Source: Rugalucina vietnamica (lineage: Eukaryota > Mollusca > Bivalvia > Lucinida > Lucinidae). From it: a stretch of 64,000 nt of DNA. Positions 48,773 through 58,914 of this stretch are shown in pieces; positions within the stretch are counted from its first letter, which is position 1, and the number at the start of each line of letters is the position of its first letter. A model generated the notes under the pieces. It saw nothing but the letters and a program-made list of their open reading frames with translations. It searched no databases and was not told where the DNA came from. A program made the translations under genes and the position numbers. The stretch covers positions 30,699,456-30,763,455 of the forward strand of contig OZ024875.1 of NCBI GenBank assembly GCA_964017185.1, written 5' to 3'.

Positions 48773-51298
48773 GTCGTACCGGCCTACTTAAGACTAGAAA
48801 CAATGGCTGCGGAATAACGTGACTTGTCAAATGACAACTGGAACACACTTCATGAGTTGAGAAAGGGCATTTATTGAATGCCTGTTTAGAAATACATGGG
48901 AAAAGAGATACGAGGGTTGTCCCAAAAGTCTCATTACACACACTGTTTTGCCAAAATTACAGCACTTCAGATCGTACAAAAATTATGGTTACAAAGTACT
49001 ATATCTTGGGGCTTTGGGGGTAAATTTTTGTTCTACTGCTTGCATCTGTTAAAACGCAGTGGCGTTTTGAACACTTGCATCCCTACTGCAGCGGAGCAGG
49101 TCTAATGACGTTGCCGTTAATTGTATTTTTTTTCTTAATAGTTTGCTGTTTAAATAAATATGCTATAAACAAGACATCTATTTCAAAATTATACTTGCAT
49201 TTAGCCTAATGATACTGTAGCATATACTTTGAAATCTAAGTAAAATTATTACGAGCAAATCGTCAAAATAATGATTTAAAGATCAGTCATGCAAACTAAG
49301 AATAATTAACTAGTGGTATTTCACGGTTGTTCACTTTCCATGTTTCAGTAGGTCATGTAATATTACTATTAACTGAAATATCTTTTTGAAAATCTATGTT
49401 GTGTAATAGTACTGAAGTCCCCAAATAATATGAAGCTAGACAATTGCTTGGTTTCCATTAAAGGACATTTTTAGAAGTAAGTAAGTAATAGTTTATTATA
49501 GTGTCACATATCAACTTTACAAGCGTATAACAATTTACACAATAAAACGGTTGATACCCAACCAATAATTGGCTTATGAGACACTGTTTTATACATAAGA
49601 TACATTTTATAATATTTTGTAATAATACATAATACAATACATGTACAAACTTATGAAAAGCTAAAATTTACTTTAAAACAGAATACATATATCACAGATT
49701 TACAGATTGTGCATCAAATAATTCGTATGAAGCATTTGCACACATTAAAAGTACTAAACCAAATGTCTTTAAACCATAAAAGTTTGCAGATCAAAAAAAA
49801 TAGATATTTATTAAAGTAATGAGAACAAGCAAATCTTGATTTTCATAAAATACGTTCACTGCTAAGTACAAACACGAGTAGACCTAAAGGAGCGGGTCCG
49901 CGAGTCTTTGGGTACTTACTCACCAAGACCTGGCACCAGCGTCACATAAAGCTTCTCCACGAGCCACCGCCCGCATCTCCAGGAACGTTTGTGCCCAGAG
50001 CAAGCGGGGGTCCACTGGTGTTTGCACCGAGTACTTAAAATACAACATCATATCTTGAGTAAAAGCAAATACCAAAATAGATATAAATCTAGAATTCTTC
50101 AGTTTGCAGTGTTATATAATTATTGTAATAAGCTCAAATGTATTTGGTATGCGCTATCAAAAACATACCCATACCGGCAAATACATAAAGATGAAATATA
50201 TATAGATGTTTAAACATAACGACCCTGTATTTTGCTCCGCATGTTTTGGCCGATGTCATAATTTTGCCGTTAAAACTTTATAAGTAAGCTTCTTCATTTT
50301 TCTCCATAATTATCAAATTGTCCTCAAATTTCATAACATTATCAGTAAATGATTCTCATAGAATGCTAGTAAGAAAGGTATATTTTTCTAAATGGCCACA
50401 TTATACCTATATTGATTTAACAGGTTGCGAAAAATGGAAGTTTCGAAAACATTTTCCATAATTTGACCTGCTCCGTTCATGCCTACTCATGGTTACCAAG
50501 GTAACTGTAGCAGAGAGGTCATTGAAGTGAGTGCCACATTGTACAGTAAAATAAGTTCCAATATAGCCAATTATTCTGCATGAGAAAAATTGATTGGTTC
50601 CTGCTATGTGTTCAGAATAAAATGCATGTGTAACGGGGCTTTTGGGACAAGCCACGTATACAATGAATATGCAAACGAAAACGTAATTTAAAATATTCGG
50701 AATTGCACATTCATCTGGGCGAATAAAAAAACACCATATATGGAAGGTACAGATAGTAGAAAAGGCCATAGGCAATTTCGGGTCAAATGGATTTGCAGCT
50801 TCCAAGTCGGTGAGTTGTGCCTACCTTGTTATCACTCAACACATTTATCATTATTATTATTATCATCATTATTATCATTATTAATTCATAAACAGTCCGA
50901 ATGACTGTTAATTTGAACTGGTCGGTCACCTTCGATTTTTGGAACTTAACAGTCTAGCCGATATTGAGAAAAATCAAACCCGTAGACGCAATAGAATTCC
51001 ATTCTGGGATTCAAGAAGATGAAAAACAAATTAAACAGAAAAAAAAAATAAAAAAAAAAATCAAGCTAGAAATGAAAAAAATAATCATACTGAAAACAAA
51101 AATCTCTTAGCTAAAATTTCTTGATTTTATGTTTTTCAGTTATCGATTGCTGACATAGCCATCGTTTGTCATCTGGATTATTGGAGGCTAAAAGATTTGC
51201 TGGGAACGTGTCCCAACATTGCTGGTGTAATAAAGAAAGTAGAGCAAAATGCAAATCTTGCTAAATATTTGAATGAACGAAAGGACAGTCCTTTCTAA
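45923..51298 (+). CDS. GST-C: sigma-class glutathione S-transferase, complete
   Basis: Exons 45923-46058, 46803-46898, 47377-47501, 48581-48691, 51140-51298; 627 nt, 208 residues, ending NERKDSPF. The ATG stands in a CACACCATGCCG context. The N-terminal domain begins MPPKYKLTYFDIRGRAEMA, with catalytic Tyr9, Trp40, cis-Pro53 in ALPTLEVDG and Gln65-Ser66 for glutathione. The C-terminal part has LYGGTNLEAAQIDIVLDTLL, GFAASKS, SIADIAI. Intron phases equal those of GST-A and GST-B. The role is probably the same as GST-B (glutathione conjugation or eicosanoid isomerisation in the cytosol). Odd points: MITE B begins 18 bp after the exon 2 donor, MITE A begins 11 bp after the exon 3 donor, and a second partial copy of exon 4 with an intact donor lies in intron 4 (50759-50809), which could mis-splice. 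Confidence 0.95.
46272..46506. mobile_element. MITE family A, copy 7
   Basis: GAGCCGCCTCGTGGGAAAAC to TTTTCCCATGGGGCGGCTC, perfect AAAT duplications (46268-46271 and 46507-46510). Perfect inner palindrome across GCGGTTACCGC. GST-C intron 1. Confidence 0.9.
46550..46590 (+). repeat. (AAAGTC)n short tandem repeat
   Basis: About four units of AAAGTC followed by AAAATTTATTTTAAG; may be the tail of an old retroposon. Confidence 0.6.
46917..47193. mobile_element. MITE family B, copy 9
   Basis: CATTACGAAAACTTTCCCAT to GGACATGTTTTCATGATG. Hairpin GTTAGAACCGCCTTGCGG / AGGCGGTTCTAAC. It starts 18 bp after the GST-C exon 2 donor. Confidence 0.9.
47513..47740. mobile_element. MITE family A, copy 8 (right end lost)
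   Basis: GAGCCGCGCCATGTGAAAAC left terminus; the inner hairpin is partly duplicated (GCTGATCAGCTTCGCA twice); the right terminus is absent. It starts 11 bp after the end of GST-C exon 3. Confidence 0.8.
48728..48771. repeat. (ATT)n microsatellite
   Basis: About 14 ATT units in GST-C intron 4; a related, interrupted tract is at 50846-50882 after the duplicated exon fragment. Confidence 0.95.
48909..50658. mobile_element. 1.75-kb mariner-like element, no intact transposase
   Basis: TACGAGGGTTGTCCCAAAAG on the left and the inverse CTTTTGGGACAAGCCACGTA on the right; about 22 of 30 terminal bases match. TA ends fit Tc1/mariner. CGGAGCAGGTC lies about 185 bp inside each end in inverted orientation, so the inverted repeats may be long but decayed. 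No transposase motif was found in the interior, which seems to contain another repeat from about 49480 to 50180. In GST-C intron 4. Confidence 0.65.
49485..50180 (-). repeat. possible reverse-oriented retroposon fragment
   Basis: AAGTAAGTAAGTAATAGTTT at its left edge looks like the short-repeat tail of a LINE or SINE in reverse. A GC-richer block (49890-50030, with GGTCCGCGAGTC and CCACCGCCCGCATC) stands out from the AT-rich surroundings. No coding match was recognised. Tentative. Confidence 0.3.
50759..50868 (+). pseudogene. duplicated 3' fragment of GST-C exon 4 plus its donor and intron start
   Basis: 51 bp (50759-50809) match 48641-48691 with two or three changes, encoding EKAIGNFGSNGFAASKS. 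The GTGAGTTGTGCCTACCTTG intron start matches too, up to the ATT-type microsatellite. It lies 2118 bp downstream of the real exon, beyond the mariner-like element. The 5' half of the exon and its acceptor are missing. The donor is intact. Confidence 0.9.
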
Positions 51299-51508
51299 TC
51301 ATTGAGTCCATTTGTGACAAAATGGCATTATGTGAGTTGTTTTTGTAGTCAAAGAATGCGTACTACATGTACGAGACACACTCAGTATTGTATGTTTTTG
51401 CGAACGACGATATGTCGAGATTTCGAAAATGGTTGTGAACCGTTGCCTGAATCATGAATGTTTAAAATAGATTGATAAGACGCATGTAGCAACACCTTTT
51501 TCAATATT

Positions 51509-51687
51509 GCGTGTTTTCGGGGTTCTCCTTATGGTACCTTTGGTTGGTAACATTTGTACCGATGGTACCAATGGCATTACCGTTTTTACCATTTGCACCA
51601 ATTCCTTTAATAATGGTACCATTGGCAATTAAACTGGTACAAATGGTACCGATGTTACCAACCATTGGAGAACCCCGAACACACGCA
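51509..51687. mobile_element. palindromic element of GGTACC repeats in the GST-C 3' flank
   Basis: Inverted ends GCGTGTTTTCGGGGTTCTCC and GGAGAACCCCGAACACACGC. The interior repeats TGGTACC / GGTACAAATG / GATGGTACCAATGG many times in both orientations. It lies between the GST-C stop and its first AATAAA, so it is probably transcribed. Confidence 0.7.
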
Positions 51688-51709
51688 TTGATAGGGATGA
51701 GAACATATA

Positions 51710-51715
51710 AATAAA
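51710..51715 (+). promoter_or_regulatory. candidate polyadenylation signal of GST-C
   Basis: AATAAA 412 bp after the stop; a second AATAAA is at 51766-51771. Confidence 0.5.
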
Positions 51716-52237
51716 ACTCTCTGTGTGAAATTTACGTTGACAAGACGTCGGAGTGGGGAAAATGAAATAAAGTTATCATTTTTTTTATTTTGGAAAGTAC
51801 GAGTATTCATCGGCTGAAAAGATGAAAACAGTACTGAAACGAAATGCGATACAGACAATAAAATATGAAGTCTTTGGTGTTTTTGTTCAATCCTTGGGAT
51901 GCAGACAGAATAATTCGGTCGGTTTATCCTTTGCTTTAAAGAATGGCAATAGTCATCAGGTATAATCTATTGGGTGGATGATTGTATTAGATAGTAAAAG
52001 AACAAACAACATCTTTTTGCATATCGGTATTTTATATGCACGTAACTTTTCAAATACGGCATCACATGCACATAACAAATGAAGATACATGTAACTAAAA
52101 CGCTGTATGTAGTAATGACTTTTAAATCTAGTATGTGCATCCTGTTGTTGCTCAGTGTCCCGATTTATTGTCAGCAAAGTGTACAATGACCAGTATCGTG
52201 TAAATGGGGAGGAAAGTGTAACTACTGGCTAATATAT

Positions 52238-52470
52238 GAACCTCTGCTCAAGAAAACAAACAATCGGCATATGCGAAAACAAAGGCACAGATCAGCTTCG
52301 CAGTAACTGCGAAGCTGATCAGCGCCTTTGTTTTCGCTTCATGGATAGTACAATTTCTCTTCTTTTTAAATCCGAAATTTCCAGCCTCTAACCATCTTCT
52401 ATGATTGTACAGCCCGTTTTGTGTCAGACATGGTCAGAGCCCAAGTGTTTGTTTTCTCACGCACAGGCTC
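52238..52470. mobile_element. MITE family A, copy 9
   Basis: GAACCTCTGCTCAAGAAAAC to GTTTTCTCACGCACAGGCTC, perfect ATAT duplications (52234-52237 and 52471-52474). Perfect inner hairpin across GCAGTAACTGC. Confidence 0.85.
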
Positions 52471-53110
52471 ATATGTAAGCTAAGCCTTTTTTTTTTTTTT
52501 TACTTAATTGTGTTTTCTATTGACCAGAACACAATATTATATAATAGAGCAACCACAGCAGCATTTGTGTGGATAATCCAGGGCGTAGACTTTTTTCTCC
52601 GTACCATAGACCCAGAACCTTGATTCATCCTCTTCCCATTTGTAATGAACCTCGGTAACTGGTACACAACGAAGTAAGTGTTTCTGAAATAATAACCCCC
52701 GATATAGGGAATGTTACTGGCACAGGAAATAGGGCATGTGACTGCCACTAGGGCAAGTGACTGCCACAGGCATGCTCAATATTAGACTAGCTACTAGTCT
52801 GTAAAACATATTGTCATATGATTATTGTTTTCTTTTTTATTATTTTCTCTATATTGAAATTTCTCGAGTCTCTAAGCTAGTCTATCAATGAAATTTTCTT
52901 CAATCGTCTTGGCTGAGTTTTACAGAAATCGAGCCCCATCTATAGACTAGACTAGCCGCAGAGATTAAAAAAAATGAAAATTACGAAAGACGTTTTTCTT
53001 TATTTCTAAGCCTTGGGCAAGGCTAGCTCAATATATATATATATATTTTTTTTTCTTTTCAAAGGGGACAGTGAAATGTAGCATAATAGTCCGCGGGAAA
53101 AAACGGCTGT

Positions 53111-53240
53111 GGCGTTACCAATTGGCGGTTCATAATGTGTTCGCCTTTAAACAAGAAGTTCCTGTTATTACTCACCCATGTAATATACAGATTTTTCTTA
53201 AATTGTACAAATCGAAAATTTTCATTAGAACATTTTTGAC

Positions 53241-53274
<34 letters not shown>

Positions 53275-53510
53275 AAAAACATAGATCTTGGGCGATTTCT
53301 ATCAATATTTATTGAGCTTTTTGTTCGCACACCCATGATTCGAAAAATCAGGAAATACGTATTGAAAACAACGGCGTTACCAACTGGCGGTTCATAATGT
53401 GTTCGCCTTTAAACAAGAAGTTCCTGTGTTCCTGTTATTACTCACCCATGTAATATACAGATTTTTCTTAAATTGTACAAATCGAAAATTTTCATTAGAA
53501 CATTTTTGAT

Positions 53511-53568
<58 letters not shown>

Positions 53569-53670
53569 AAAAACATAGATCTTGGGCGATTTCTATCAAT
53601 ATTTATTGAGCTTTTTGTTCGCACACCCATGATTCGAAAAATCAGGAAATACGTATTGAAAACAACGGTA
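53111..53670 (+). repeat. tandem duplication with family B remnants and expanded poly(T)
   Basis: Two units start at GGCGTTACCAATTGGCGG (53111) and GGCGTTACCAACTGGCGG (53372). Each contains MITE-B-like TAATATACAGATTTTTCTTA and AAAACATAGATCTTGGG around a T run. The T run is about 31 bases in unit 1 and about 51 in unit 2. Otherwise the units are nearly identical. Confidence 0.8.
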
Positions 53671-53894
53671 GTGTAAGGTAAGGGTAAATCCTACATAACG
53701 TTATAACAAGAAAAACTATAACATGTGTTACATGTTATAGACGGCGTTGTTTTTCGTTTTGATTTAATGCTGATATTGAATGGTCAGTGTTGAATGATTA
53801 TCAAAGTAGGATTTCCAATTACCAAATATGTATTTTGACTGAAAGAATAAGAGCTGTTGCAGGGCAGCGTAGCTCGCATGGCGTGTGCTTTGCC

Positions 53895-54635
53895 ACTACA
53901 TCTATTAAATCCTATGACCAATGACCTTGACTGAAGGTCAAAGGTGGGTCGTGATGGTAGAGCATAAAACTTCAGACCAATACTACCAACATGCAAAGTA
54001 TCAACTTCATTCATCTACATATTCAGGAGATATGGACTTATAAAAACCTAAACCAATAACAATAACACAAAAGTTCTATGTCTGCGACCTTGACCTCAAG
54101 GGCAACCAGGTGGGTCGTGATGGTACAGCCTAAAACTTCAGACCAATATCTACCAACATGCAAAGAGTTAACTACATCCATCTACATATTCAGGAGATAT
54201 GGATTTATAAGAACTTAAACTAAAAACAATAACTCAAGATTTCTAAGTACATGTACGTGACCTTGATCTCGAAGTCACCCAGGTGGGTCTTGATGGCACA
54301 ACATATAACTTCTGACCAATATCTACCAACATTCAAAGTATAAACTTGATTCAGAGATACTGACTAGTAAAAACTTTAAGGACAAACTTTAACACAATAT
54401 TTATAATTACGTGACCTTGACCTCAAGGTCACCCTGGTGGGCCATGATGTTACAGAATAAAACTTCAGACCAATATCTACCGATATACAAAGTATCAACT
54501 CGATCCATGAAGAAGTTTAAGAGATATAGACTTACAAAAACTTTAACATTAGAGCTTCGCGAACGACACCACAAGCGCCAACGCCGGAGTGACTGCAATA
54601 GCTCTTCCTGTACTTTCGTACAGGCGGGCTGATAT
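53895..54635 (+). mobile_element. about 165-bp tandem repeat with terminal hairpin (pearl/Helitron-like)
   Basis: GACCTTGACnnnAAGGTCA-type anchors at about 53929, 54088, 54252 and 54413 with CTTCAGACCAATATCTACCA in each unit. It ends in AACGCCGGAGTGACTGCAAT, AGCTC and the hairpin CCTGTACTTTCGTACAGG (54607-54624). Same order (GCCGGAG, ATAGCTC-like, hairpin) as at 42870-42920. Confidence 0.65.
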
Positions 54636-54639
54636 ATAG

Positions 54640-55375
54640 GGAATATTTGATTGGTTTTCTAGTATGATTTTGTCAAAATAATCTTTTGTTTAACGTGTTG
54701 CTTTACATCCAAGTCAGCAAGTTTTGTCATGTTGGAGCATTGCCTCTATTTTATAAGACCTGTACACATGAGTGGGTGCTAAGACATGCCAATTGAGCTT
54801 TACAATATAATGAGCCAGTATATAATTAGAGTTTGTATGTATAGAAAATTTGACTATACCACTTCTTCATGACAGAATCAAATTTTCCAAGCGGTTAACT
54901 AGTTGCCAGGTGGTCAGTCAGGTATCAGCTTTGCCTGAATGCACAAGCACCTTATTTCTTTCTCGTAACTCCAATGGATGGGGGCCGAAGTAATTTTGGA
55001 GTTGAAATGCAAAACAGCACAAATAATATAATATGTTTTATTTTACTGTAACATGCATATGACTTGTATACTGAACAAATGCTACATACGTTCTAACAGG
55101 TGAGTGGTCAGAAAAATGACCAATTCGTTTCTGTAGAATGTAAATCCGAATTTGACAAATGTAACATAAGAAACCGGTTGTCCTAGGATCCAACTTTATT
55201 TGAAATCATGAACTCATTTTTGGTGAATTCTGTAGAACAATGCCTTTTTTGTGACCGCCTACTTTTTAAAATGCATGTAGCACAGCTACTTTTACTTTGA
55301 CGGGAACGAATAAGGGTGCAGGTTAATGTAGTCCAAAGGCTCACCTGTCAGTGAGAGTCAGAAAGTACAGTCACT
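54640..55375. other. no gene or repeat recognised
   Basis: AT-rich DNA with short frames only. Confidence 0.5.
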
Positions 55376-56890
55376 ATTCAAAACTATAGTAGATAGGTTT
55401 TTTGCATTATATGAGCATGGTGGCCATCTTGGTCATGCGACCTGGATTTTATATACAGTATACACATTGATTGTCTCGTCCTATAAATGCTTCATATAAA
55501 TTTAGCTTTGTAAATTGTTTGGCCAAGAGGTTTCAGAGAAGATGTTTGAATATTATGGTAATACACATTTACAGGTTCGTTTGATAAGTTTAATACATAG
55601 AGATTTTCTCATTTATAAGTAATGGCATAGCAGTACCAGTACTTGAAGCTCGGCCAAGTTTTATTTGGGTGTTTTCAGATTTGTACGGATTTGGCTATAT
55701 ATGTCAATTCTGATATATAGAAGTATTGTAACACTTTAGATTTCTGTCGATTTATCAATAGATGATAACACATTAAAGATGAAAAGCGAAATAGTATAAC
55801 TTCTGTGACACAAATATCAACTTAAACATTGATTTCTCACACTACTGGGAAGTATGAACTAAAATTTATTATTCCATTAAAATGACAGATCATCCAGTAG
55901 ACTACACCTTATGATAATATTTGGTCTACCCTATTTACAGTCAAGGTTATCGAAGCTATAAATCTTGCATCTTACAAGACTGCCTTACATTGTTTGGACT
56001 GTCTTTTCGCCATTTTGTGTGCAAGTACCTTTTCGAGCAGCTTCCTTGGGATCGAGTATTTATATATGCATCTGTTCCACCAGTGTTATTAGTAAACACA
56101 GCCGATTAAATATATCATTATGTATCAAAGGCTGACTGATTGTATAATATGGTGCACTACGGCTAGTAGGGTGCAATATTTCAAGCTTCAATCAGCTTGA
56201 ATATACACAGGGTATACCAAATTAGGTGTAGAGTACTGGGTGATATGTCAATTTAACAATATTATCTGTTAAAGGTTCAACCTTTCTTGAAGTGTGTGAA
56301 ATCAATGTTAAAATGATATTTTTATCCCAGAAGTTATGATATGACTATATGCTTGTCATTTTAGTGTGTTACTATTTATAAATAAATTAAGCAAAATCAA
56401 AAATGTAATCAGCGCATATTTCTATCATGTATTTAACGAAATAACAAAATCCGTTCAAGTCCCCAATCAATCAATAAAAGGCCGAGTTTCAAGAATGTGT
56501 ACTCGTGTAGTGCTATGCCATTACCCATGAAACAAATTGCATAGTACTAAACACTTGAAACGAACCTGTAACAGTATAATGCCCCAGGGTGGGGGCAGAT
56601 GAGCCCCTGTGGTTTTATTCGTTGTTTTTTTTTTTTTTTTTTTTGTTGTTGTTGTTATTTTCGGATTCATTAATATTCAGACCTACTGCCCATTTCCTGC
56701 ATTTTTTCCTTTAAATGACATTTTAACAGTTTTCCCCATTCAAATGCATAGGCAATCTAAGTTGTCCTTGACATAAATTAGGTCAAGGTCATCTCAGGGT
56801 CATGATTAATATATGCATTGAAGTACTTTAGACTTTAGTCATCGATGCTTCATGCCAAGTTTTGTTGAAATTGGTCTACCGGCTCCAGTA
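55376..56890 (+). repeat. diverged 450-bp unit, split by a 1-kb element
   Basis: Left part to 55571 has GGTGGCCATCTTGGTCATG and GAATATTATGGTAATACACA. The right part from 56571 continues with AGTATAATGCCCCAGGG, then CCATTCAAATGCATAGGCAA and AAGGTCATCTCAGGGTCATG. The order matches the units at 41600-42800 once 55572-56568 is removed. Confidence 0.7.
55572..56568. mobile_element. 997-bp TA-flanked element with long inverted repeats
   Basis: CAGGTTCGTTTGATAAGTTT on the left and the inverse AAACACTTGAAACGAACCTG on the right; TA at 55570-55571 and 56569-56570. The similarity extends about 90 bp inward (AATGGCATAGCAGTACCAGT against GTAGTGCTATGCCATTACCC). No transposase. Confidence 0.75.
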
Positions 56891-57119
56891 GTTACATAAC
56901 TTTTTCATGCTCAGATCAGCTGAGACTAAAATTTATCCTGCTCATAAATGTTAAATTGTCAACAACTGATGGTATTGTAACATTTATAAATAGGATAAAT
57001 TACAAGTTGATATTCTAAACCTGGAATTTCAATTTATTTTGATTATTTCAGTATTTATAAGCACTTTAATAAATTTTATACTCAGCTGAGTTGAGCATGA
57101 AAAAAAAGTTTTACAACCT
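56891..57119. mobile_element. MITE family I, copy 2
   Basis: GTTACATAACTTTTTCATGC and CAGCTGAGACTAAAATTTAT on the left; CTCAGCTGAGTTGAGCATGA and GTTTTACAACC on the right. More diverged than copy 1 at 34341. Confidence 0.65.
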
Positions 57120-57388
57120 CAGAACCAGGGAGCCAAAATTCACATTATGTTTGTGGTGCCATAATATCATTCCAGCAATAATCCAGTGATGCAGATTCTG
57201 TCTGGCACTCGACCTGAAATGTAATTTCATACATGTTTATAAGAAAATGACAAAGAGCAAACGTGACACACTGGTATATATTTTACCTCACAAACTAATA
57301 GAATACCTTTATAGATAATGGTTCACTATCCGATTTTGTTCAAAACTGCCCATCTTCTCTTTTTGAATGTTTAACTGATTTATATTTT

Positions 57389-57574
57389 GAGTCTTGATGA
57401 GAGAAAACCAATCTTCAGGAATTCTGGCCCACCTGTACAGTCACAGAAAAAATGCTATAAGCTTTAAATTTTGGATTTAAGAACACAATTGAAATATCTG
57501 TACAGTGAAAACAAAGGTGCTAATCTGTGCCTTTGTTTTTGAGTTAAAAGTCTGGTTTTCTCTTGACGAGGCTC
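57389..57574. mobile_element. MITE family A, copy 10 (diverged)
   Basis: GAGTCTTGATGAGAGAAAAC to the inverted TTTTCTCTTGACGAGGCTC. Shortened inner hairpin AAAACAAAGGTGC / TGTGCCTTTGTTTT. Flanks TTTT and ATTT. Confidence 0.7.
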
Positions 57575-58309
57575 ATTTTATCTATCATGCATTATGACAC
57601 AATTTGAATTGTTGGCATTTGTTGCACTTGTAGAAATGAATTTTCTAGCCAGTAGAAGTAGTATGTATACATGTAATTACCCTTCATATGGGGCCATATC
57701 TGTAGATTTTGATGACCCCATAATCACTTATAAAGATCATAAGTCAATTACTTGATGTGGGGATATCTACCTGGCCTGTTTTTCGAGCATTGTCAAGACA
57801 GCCACTTAACTAAAGAAAAGGTGTCTTTAAAAACCTACCGTACTACCAAATAATCACTAGCACACTGTCCTCTAAATCTGTAGTTCGTAAGGAAAGCTGA
57901 ATGTAGTCATGTTTACTGTAAATAAATAACATATGTACAAGCAACAAACATTATGAACATTTCAAACATTTAGACTTTAAAGTATCTCAATATACAAGCA
58001 AAGTTTATATATGTAAAAAATAAATTCATGTAAGTTGGAAAATAGAATGATGGATTCAGTTTCAAAATTCTACAAAAAAGCAGCCATTCCTATAACTGTT
58101 TACAGAATAAATTGCTGATGGATACAGTCTTATATTTGACCATTTCTACAATTATACATACCATGTATATGATTCATTTAGACTATACTGTTGTGCTATG
58201 ATGGTGATTTAAGGGGAGTGTTCACAGCTGCTGTGTCCTGTAAAGAAAACAACAGGAAGTTGCAATGAAGGGCATATAATGTGATTATGAAACAAAATAT
58301 TAGAAGTAC
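57575..58309. other. no gene or repeat recognised
   Basis: AT-rich DNA with short frames only on both strands. Confidence 0.5.
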
Positions 58310-58310
58310 T

Positions 58311-58522
58311 ACACCACACCTCTTTATAACACTATTGTCAGATTGTTGGGGTCCAACACAATTTCCATGTTAACTATCCAATCCATGTTATATCGAGAGT
58401 AAAATGTATAGACATATAGCAAAAATATTCTAAACTAGCTATTTGGGGTCCAACATGGATCAGTGTTATATCCAAAACCATGTTCTAATGAAGTGTGTTA
58501 TAAAGAGGTCCAGGTGTATTAC
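58311..58522. mobile_element. MITE, about 210 bp (CCTCTTTATAACAC ends)
   Basis: CACACCTCTTTATAACACTA on the left is answered by GTGTGTTATAAAGAGGTCC on the right. The interior repeats GGGGTCCAACA twice and the inverted TCCATGTTA / GTGTTATATCC. One copy in the window. Confidence 0.6.
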
Positions 58523-58914
58523 TGAACTTACTGTAAGTTGTATCTAAACTTCACAAGGTGAGCAATGGTATATCAGTGACAAAATGCAGTTTAAGTCATG
58601 CTAAATGACAAATACTTTGTAATGCTTCAAACTGTCAATAGCCAAACAAGAGATAGAATAAAGAAAAAAAAAACATGCATTATAAGACTTGAGTATATAA
58701 ACACTCATTTACCCAATAAATAAAATATACTACAGTGTTAGTTCATTTTTAATAAATTACATGTATAATTGGGAGTCCAAATCATACAGTGTTGTCTAGA
58801 TAGGCCATCAATGCAAAACATATGCACATTTCCTTGCCAATTTTTATACATACATGTATTACAAAATAAAACCAAATAAATCTGGATATGCCAATAAATT
58901 TGTTTGACTTTTAA

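Noticed and set aside
50407..50805. 132-codon frame on the - strand in the mariner-like element
   Set aside because: No mariner helix-turn-helix or DDE/D motif was found and it runs past the terminal inverted repeat into the duplicated GST exon. Considered chance.
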